From Sporosarcina sp. ACRSL (GTDB taxonomy: Bacteria; Bacillota; Bacilli; Bacillales_A; Planococcaceae): a DNA stretch of 64,000 bases. Where the stretch lies: assembly GCF_022346605.1 (NCBI RefSeq), contig NZ_JAKRNT010000013.1:49595-113594 (forward strand), read 5' to 3'. A model generated the notes under the pieces. The model saw only the letters and a program-made list of their open reading frames with translations, was not told where the DNA came from and did no database searches. Numbering within the stretch: the first letter of the stretch is position 1; each line of letters opens with the position of its first letter. Below are positions 59,402-64,000 of this stretch, piece after piece. A program made the translations under genes and the position numbers.

Positions 59402-60367
59402 TTACAACAACGTAAACGTTGAACCGTCAATCATTTCAACGTTCTCTCTTCCTTTGATTTCATTCATTAATGTAAATAGAGACTTGTCCTTCTGTTTTGC
59501 CTCAATCATGCAGTCAATTTGTGGGACGGAACCTTTGATTTCATTTAGAAACCTGAAAAACATATCCACGTCCACATAGTCCGCATGGTGACGGAATTTG
59601 TCTTCACTCTTCGGACTTGATATATGCATTTTAACCGGCAGTGGCGAGGTCTTCCATGTCGACACGACCTGATCCCATTTATCTTCCCATTGCTCCTCAC
59701 GATGGAATGCCAAGTGATGATGATAATCAAACACAAGCGGGATCCCCAGCTTCAAGCAAAGATAAAGCGTATCGTCTAATGTAAAAGAGGTATCATCATT
59801 TTCCAGCATAATCATTTGTTGGATTGGCCGCGGGACATCACTCCAATTCGTGACAAAACGTTCTAGCGATTTCTCCGTATCCTTGTAGTTGCCGCCGACA
59901 TGGAGAACGCATCGGTGGTTCGGATCGAGCTTCATTCCTTTTAGTAATAAATAATGCATCTTCAAGTTTTTCACCGAATTAATCAATACATCATTATTCG
60001 GCGAATTCAACACAACGAAATGGTCAGGATGAAAATCGACTCTCATCTTGTGCTCTTTTACAAAGCTCCCGATTTCAGCCAGCTTCCCTTTCAACGGCCG
60101 CATATAATCCCAACCGGAAAGTTCGTCATGCGTGGCTAAAGGGATGAGCTTAGAGCTGAAGCGATAAAAGTGAACATCATTAAAGAGGTTATTTTTAAGT
60201 AATCTATGTGTATTCTCCAAGTTCTCCAATGCAATTCGTTCCAATTTGCGGATTGCGGCTTCACGATCCTCTTGTTTTTGGAACTGCGCAAACGTCATCG
60301 TTTTAGACGGAGACGCATTCTTCAGTTCCATGCTCATCGCCACATACCCCATTCGCACAATCGTCAT
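59402..60367 (-). CDS. uvsE: UV damage endonuclease UvsE
   Basis: The 321-residue TIM-barrel nuclease nicks DNA 5' to UV photoproducts. Visible family blocks are VRMGYVAMSMELKNASPSKTMTFAQF, FYRFSSKLIPLATHDEL, MRVDFHPDHFVVLNSP near residue 108, CVLHVGGNYKDTEKSLERF, MLENDDTSFTLDDTLYLC near 188, LVFDYHHHLAFH near 213, and VKMHISSPK, which carry the metal ligands. AGGTGAAAT precedes the ATG. Spore formers often carry this enzyme for UV resistance. A 21-bp array follows the stop. Confidence 0.94.
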   Translation of the reverse strand: MTIVRMGYVAMSMELKNASPSKTMTFAQFQKQEDREAAIRKLERIALENLENTHRLLKNNLFNDVHFYRFSSKLIPLATHDELSGWDYMRPLKGKLAEIGSFVKEHKMRVDFHPDHFVVLNSPNNDVLINSVKNLKMHYLLLKGMKLDPNHRCVLHVGGNYKDTEKSLERFVTNWSDVPRPIQQMIMLENDDTSFTLDDTLYLCLKLGIPLVFDYHHHLAFHREEQWEDKWDQVVSTWKTSPLPVKMHISSPKSEDKFRHHADYVDVDMFFRFLNEIKGSVPQIDCMIEAKQKDKSLFTLMNEIKGRENVEMIDGSTFTLL

Positions 60368-60514
60368 ATTTCACCTCATCTAGGTTGTAAAAAGATATGA
60401 TTAGTCTCTTCCCTACCTAGATAAATATACGGTGCAATCGCAAAACAATGGGGACAAGCACTTTCGAGCTCTGTTATATAATTAGTAGAATTAAATTAAG
60501 AAAAAGAAACAATT

Positions 60515-60520
60515 TGAAAC
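60515..60520 (+). promoter_or_regulatory. Candidate ECF-type -35 element
   Basis: TGAAAC, 50 bp before the sigma-factor gene, matches the ECF-type -35; an AT-rich 16-bp spacer leads to TCACTC. Autoregulation is plausible but the -10 is not convincing. Confidence 0.35.
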
Positions 60521-60571
60521 TTCTTGTATGCCTAAATCACTCTAAGTAGTGAGAGGAGGGAGGAATGACAG

Positions 60572-61114
60572 ATGAAACATGATTTACAAGCTGTAAAAAG
60601 GGCGATTCATGGAGACGCTGAAGCTTTCGAAGAGTTGCTCTTTAAAGAAGAAAAAATGCTCTATTACAAAGCGCTTTCTTACGTTGGGAATAAAGAAGAT
60701 GCTTTGGATGCTATTCAGGAAACAGCGTATAATGCATTCCTTGCGATAGGACAATTGCGAAATCCGGAGTATTTTTCCACTTGGCTGTTTAGAATTTTAA
60801 TACGTGAATGTTATCGGCTGTTAAGAGAACGAGATCAAATGATTCCTTACGAAGAAAGCGAATTATTGAAGAAATTAGATCAGAAGCAGGACGAAGAAAT
60901 TGATTCCTTTCATTTAAGTGAGGCATTAACGAGACTAAAATCATCTTACCAAACATCAATTATTTTATTTTACTATCATGACCTGTCAATTGAGGACATT
61001 TCCGAGGTAATGGAGAAGCCGATCGGTACAGTGAAAACGAATTTGCGTAGAGCGAGAAAAAAATTGAAAACTGAATTGGAAAGGAGTTATCAATTACATG
61101 AAAAAGTCACATGA
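60572..61114 (+). CDS. ECF-type RNA polymerase sigma factor
   Basis: The 180-residue protein has region 2 (EELLFKEEKMLYYKALSYVGNKEDALDAIQETAYNAFLAIGQLRNPEYFSTWLFRILIRECYRLLRE, residues ~17-85) and region 4 (ALTRLKSSYQTSIILFYYHDLSIEDISEVMEKPIGTVKTNLRRARKKLK, ~120-170), with no sigma-1 or sigma-3. It is a group-4 sigma, closest in layout to SigV/SigW types. AGGAGGGAGG precedes the ATG. It overlaps the downstream DUF4179 gene by 17 bp, as sigma/anti-sigma pairs do. Confidence 0.92.
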   Translation: MKHDLQAVKRAIHGDAEAFEELLFKEEKMLYYKALSYVGNKEDALDAIQETAYNAFLAIGQLRNPEYFSTWLFRILIRECYRLLRERDQMIPYEESELLKKLDQKQDEEIDSFHLSEALTRLKSSYQTSIILFYYHDLSIEDISEVMEKPIGTVKTNLRRARKKLKTELERSYQLHEKVT

Positions 61115-62171
61115 TCCTTTCAAGGAGTTTCCCCAAGATCAAGTTCGTTCAGCTATTCGTTCGGGAATCGTTCAAGCTAAGGAACAGCTAGATACGCCTA
61201 TTGTACGAAAGAACAATGGGAAAAGAAAAGTCCTCTATGCTTTATGCTCTGCCGCAGCTGTTTTCGGAATATTGGTCGGTTCCTCTTACTATTCTCCTGC
61301 GTTGGCGAGCAGTTTGTCTCAAATACCGATTATCGGTTCTATTTTCGGGAATTCTGATCTGATTAGTTTGCAGCAAGCTCAAAAACATGGGTTAACGAAA
61401 GAAATCGGAGAGACACAGACGGTCAATGGAATTTCCGTTACACTCAATGAAATTTTATATGATCAAAATAATATTACAATCGGTCTTTTCATTGAATCTG
61501 AAAAGGAACTTGGCGAATTCTATTTTGGTGCAGGGATGGATTATACGATTAATGGGAAATTCCCTTCTAGATCGAGTGGGAGTTACGGTGAAGATATCCT
61601 TTCCGCAACAACTCTGACTGCCATTCAAGAAATTAATGTGACCGAAGAGATGCCGGACAAGTTTGAACTTGGTTTAATGTTACACGGCAATAATGGCGAG
61701 ACATGGTACTTCTCAACATCAGTTGAAAAAATTACAGATATTCATAAAATCCCTGTACAACATGTACAGACGGTTGATGGTGTGAACCTAACGGTAACAG
61801 AAATTTCATTGAGTGAAACAGGTGTAAGTATAGCGTATGAGAGTTCTGAAGAGGAAACAGATTTCCAGTTAAGTCGCGGAGGAAATATCGAATTTTTAGT
61901 AGTGGATCAAGATGGGAATGAAATAACAGGCCGCTCGGGTGGAGCAAGAGGCGAATTGGTTAAAGATAGAATCTTGTTCAAGAGCAGTAAACAATTTGAT
62001 CCCATTGATTCTACCGTTACTGAATTGACAATTACTCCTTATGTAGTCATTCCATCAGAAGGCGGAGGAGTGGAATTTGACGAAAATGGCAATGAAATAG
62101 AGTTGGAATTTAAAGGGAATTCTATACAGCCGGTTGAGTTTGAGTCTTTTAAAGTGAAGATCCCACAATAA
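61098..62171 (+). CDS. DUF4179/DUF5643 membrane protein, probable anti-sigma factor
   Basis: The 357-residue protein has a ~45-residue cytoplasmic N-terminus, one membrane helix (VLYALCSAAAVFGILVGSSYYS, ~46-67) and a large extracytoplasmic part of two beta-rich domains (DUF4179 near 70-190, DUF5643-like to the end, with FKSSKQFDPIDSTVTELTITPY). Proteins of this layout encoded with an ECF sigma factor usually sequester it at the membrane. It starts within the sigma gene (AAAGGAG upstream). Regulated intramembrane proteolysis of it is likely but not shown by the sequence. Confidence 0.88.
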   Translation: MKKSHDPFKEFPQDQVRSAIRSGIVQAKEQLDTPIVRKNNGKRKVLYALCSAAAVFGILVGSSYYSPALASSLSQIPIIGSIFGNSDLISLQQAQKHGLTKEIGETQTVNGISVTLNEILYDQNNITIGLFIESEKELGEFYFGAGMDYTINGKFPSRSSGSYGEDILSATTLTAIQEINVTEEMPDKFELGLMLHGNNGETWYFSTSVEKITDIHKIPVQHVQTVDGVNLTVTEISLSETGVSIAYESSEEETDFQLSRGGNIEFLVVDQDGNEITGRSGGARGELVKDRILFKSSKQFDPIDSTVTELTITPYVVIPSEGGGVEFDENGNEIELEFKGNSIQPVEFESFKVKIPQ

Positions 62172-62263
62172 GCATTTGATAAACCACGAAAAGCAGCACA
62201 CGAAGAAGTTTTCCTCATGGTTGCTTATATCCTGATAGACGAGTAACCTTGAATGTTAAGTAA

Positions 62264-62307
62264 AACAAGACCCTTCCATGTCCAGATGGATTTGGAAAGG
62301 TCTTGTT
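62264..62307. terminator. Convergent terminator
   Basis: AACAAGACCCTTCCA and TGGAAAGGTCTTGTT arms lie between the anti-sigma gene and the convergent gene ending at 62352, with T-rich flanks. Confidence 0.82.
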
Positions 62308-62351
62308 CTCCTCTATTCTTCTTTTATTTTTTCACCGAGCGCTTATGTTTA

Positions 62352-63056
62352 CTACAATCCGAGCTCTTTCTTCTTTTCCTCGACTGCTTGCAATAGTTCT
62401 TCGTCTTTCACAACCGGGACATCCGGATCCCATTGTTCACCCTGCGGCAACTCAAACTGGAATCTCTCCGCGTACGGAGCGGGACGGTTCATCATATACT
62501 CAACGATTTCCTTTTTGATGAATTCCCTCGCTTCCTCCGGTGTCCGTTTGCCCGTCACGACTTCATGCATCATGTTAATAGAGAGCGTATTCGCCCCTTC
62601 ATTATCGCAATGGACGGACACTTCGCCTTTCGTCCGATCGATCACCAAGCTGCCTTCCAACTGGGCTACAAGGCCAACCTTGTCTGCAGGTACATGGTAA
62701 TCAATGAATTGTTCGAGCACATCAGAGTGTGGCTCCGGGAAATCGTGCGGCACTTCATCACGGAATGCGACCGTCCGTTTCCAAGGCCCGTTATTATACC
62801 AGATCAGGCAACTCGGGGTAGCTTCATTCGGTGGCCCATAGAATTTCATCGTATTTTCGGCAGCCATCTTTGCGGTAGCGGGCCAATCCTCGATGATGCC
62901 TTTCACCGAATCTTCGTCAATCACAGCAGTCCTCTCTATTTCTTCGGGACCGTTGGCATGTAATTTTTCATTTGCAACCATGGCAGTTGCCGCCAATTCC
63001 AGGCGCGCTTCGCCAGGCGCCTGTTCTGCGGCCGTCTTCTCCATATCTTGTGCCAT
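62352..63056 (-). CDS. Conserved hypothetical protein, 234 residues
   Basis: I do not recognise this soluble acidic protein. It has EDWPATAKMAAENTMKFYGPPNEATPSCLIWYNNGPWKRTVAFRDEVPHDFPEPHSDVLEQFIDYHVP near residues 57-122, GLVAQLEGSLVIDRTKGEVSVHCDNEGANTLSINMMHEVVTGKRTPEEAREF and a C-terminal proline-rich end. The pattern is compact and looks like a true conserved family. AAAGGAGGACGATC precedes the ATG at 63056. It is monocistronic. Confidence 0.8.
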   Translation of the reverse strand: MAQDMEKTAAEQAPGEARLELAATAMVANEKLHANGPEEIERTAVIDEDSVKGIIEDWPATAKMAAENTMKFYGPPNEATPSCLIWYNNGPWKRTVAFRDEVPHDFPEPHSDVLEQFIDYHVPADKVGLVAQLEGSLVIDRTKGEVSVHCDNEGANTLSINMMHEVVTGKRTPEEAREFIKKEIVEYMMNRPAPYAERFQFELPQGEQWDPDVPVVKDEELLQAVEEKKKELGL

Positions 63057-63251
63057 TGGATCGTCCTCCTTTTCTATTGGATTCTGGCTCCATAACCCCT
63101 TTTCCCTGCTATTGTTCTCCTAAACTTTCACGTGAGTTGGTTTGATGCTTATGCACTTGATTCTAGCCATAATTTTTTTAGCATATCTATAAATTATACG
63201 TTGCCGATTTGGATTCATTTGGATATGATGGTCGAAAAGGGGGATTATTGT

Positions 63252-63722
63252 ATGCTGGATAACAAGGAAGATTTGTTCGAAAAGGAAAAACAGAGTGAAC
63301 CTAGAGTAAGAGTGGAACGAAAAAACGGAGAACCGACGGCCGCCTTTAAAGGGGCTTCGATCGCTGCTCTGTTAATCGGGGTGTCGGCTTATCTCATCGG
63401 TTTGTTTAATGCTACGATGGAATTGAATGAAAAAGGATATTACTTCGCTATTTTAGTATTTGGACTATATGCCTCTGTTTCTCTTCAAAAAGCGGTACGC
63501 GATAAGGATGAAGGAGTTCCCGTGACAAATATTTATTACGGAATTAGCTGGTTCGCACTTATTGTAGCCATTCTTTTAATGGGCATCGGTTTATACAATG
63601 CAGGCAGTATCGTGTTAAGTGAAAAAGGGTTTTATGCAATGGCGTTTGTACTAAGTGTATTTGCAGCCATCACCGTTCAGAAAAACGTCCGTGACACCCA
63701 AAAAGCAAGAGAAATGGACTAA
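63252..63722 (+). CDS. YiaA/YiaB two-helix domain membrane protein
   Basis: The 156-residue protein has a charged N-terminus (MLDNKEDLFEKEKQSEPRVR) and four membrane helices in two repeats (AAFKGASIAALLIGVSAYLIGLFNATMELNEKGYYFAILVFGLYASVSLQKAVRD and NIYYGISWFALIVAILLMGIGLYNAGSIVLSEKGFYAMAFVLSVFAAITVQKNVRD). This is the YiaA/B two-helix domain duplicated, of unknown function. AAAAGGGGG lies before the ATG. Copy 4 of the GGTGCC element begins 7 bp after its stop and supplies a terminator. Confidence 0.87.
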   Translation: MLDNKEDLFEKEKQSEPRVRVERKNGEPTAAFKGASIAALLIGVSAYLIGLFNATMELNEKGYYFAILVFGLYASVSLQKAVRDKDEGVPVTNIYYGISWFALIVAILLMGIGLYNAGSIVLSEKGFYAMAFVLSVFAAITVQKNVRDTQKAREMD

Positions 63723-63729
63723 TTGTGTC

Positions 63730-63876
63730 GGTGCCTGTGCAAGGCGCATTTATGACAATTCATTATGTTGGATAGAAATACGATAGGAAGCCAATCAAAG
63801 TTTGATTTGATTGGCTTCCTTTTTTTCACTTATGCAATTGTAGTGTATAAACTGAATTGTTTCTTGCACAGGCACC
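63730..63876. repeat. GGTGCC element copy 4
   Basis: This 147-bp copy has perfect 12-bp ends GGTGCCTGTGCA and TGCACAGGCACC, the left block GCATTTATGACAATTC, an internal AAGCCAATC/GATTGGCTT hairpin followed by seven T, and the right block GCAATTGTAGTGTATAAAC. It is followed by ACTAGCGTTGCA, also found beside the partial copy at 40945. It should terminate the YiaA-like gene. Confidence 0.9.
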
Positions 63877-63956
63877 GGTCACTAGCGTTGCATACATCCC
63901 ATAAACAGTATTAACTTATATATTTTTACAGTTTAATTACTTATGAAAATTTTAAA

Positions 63957-63997
63957 AAGGAACAGGGCTGTAAAGACGATTCAGTTCCCTTTTTTTT
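63957..63997. terminator. Terminator-like hairpin at window end
   Basis: GGAAC and GTTCC arms flank a 20-base loop, followed by eight T. No gene reads into it in this window. Confidence 0.5.
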
Positions 63998-64000
63998 ACA

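Noticed and set aside
1..64000. tRNA, rRNA, prophage or intact insertion sequences
   Set aside because: No tRNA-like cloverleaf with CCA-proximal stem, rRNA block, integrase, transposase or phage structural gene was seen on either strand.

Overview
The window looks like chromosomal DNA from a low-to-mid GC, spore-forming Bacillales bacterium. It is most consistent with a Planococcaceae relative (Sporosarcina or Lysinibacillus type), but no 16S or other ribosomal gene is present to prove this. The evidence is strong AGGAGG-type ribosome binding sites, frequent TTG starts, a Firmicutes T-box riboswitch, the Bacillus-type yqhH-yqhG pair, CotB-like spore coat proteins, a YaaH/SleL-type cortex hydrolase, luxS, uvsE and Bacillus-style small-molecule genes. 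No rRNA, tRNA, CRISPR array, prophage or intact insertion sequence was found.

Layout. 1-8 kb: a partial lipoprotein, DinB-like and metallo-beta-lactamase-fold (MBL) genes (one behind a perfect FadR-type operator), a HIT protein, a possible structured RNA or IS end, an M3/M2-type peptidase, a FAD dehydrogenase and a frameshifted PqqB-like hydrolase. 8-10 kb: an NhaC antiporter behind a T-box leader. 10-16 kb: acetamidase, DinB, catalase, then two tandem copies of a ~145-bp repeat, and small enzymes. 16-21 kb: alkaline phosphatase, a DesK/DesR-like two-component pair and a DUF418 membrane protein. 21-27 kb: RtcB RNA ligase with a duplicated 3' end and a 21-bp tandem array, an AAC(3)-I-like acetyltransferase, a CodA-like deaminase and yqhG/yqhH. 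27-38 kb: oxidoreductases, a TetR regulator, an ActP-like symporter with its DUF485 partner, and a MacB/FtsX-type ABC transporter. 38-42 kb: a broken DoxX-like gene, a methyltransferase island lying between two copies of the aspA 3' end, and aspA. 42-51 kb: a YtrA-like GntR/ABC operon, AlkD-like repair, a LysM-GH18 hydrolase, acetyltransferases, phosphotransferase and luxS. 51-60 kb: a spore-coat cluster (Ala-rich protein plus three CotB-like proteins), an ArsB-type transporter and uvsE. 60-64 kb: an ECF sigma factor with its DUF4179 partner, a conserved unknown and a YiaA-like membrane protein.

The most unusual architecture is at rtcB and aspA. In both, about 130 bp of the gene's 3' end (131 and 130 bp, identical by eye) is repeated downstream, with foreign-looking DNA between the copies and the apparent original terminator beyond the distal copy. 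This looks like insertion into the 3' end of a gene with the reading frame restored. A family of ~145-bp elements with 12-bp terminal inverted repeats (GGTGCCTGTGCA) is scattered through the window. Two gene-adjacent 21-bp tandem arrays are also present. Several genes carry single-base frameshifts, at least two at A-runs, which are either real decay or assembly errors.

All assignments come from reading motifs and remembered family sequences. No search was run.
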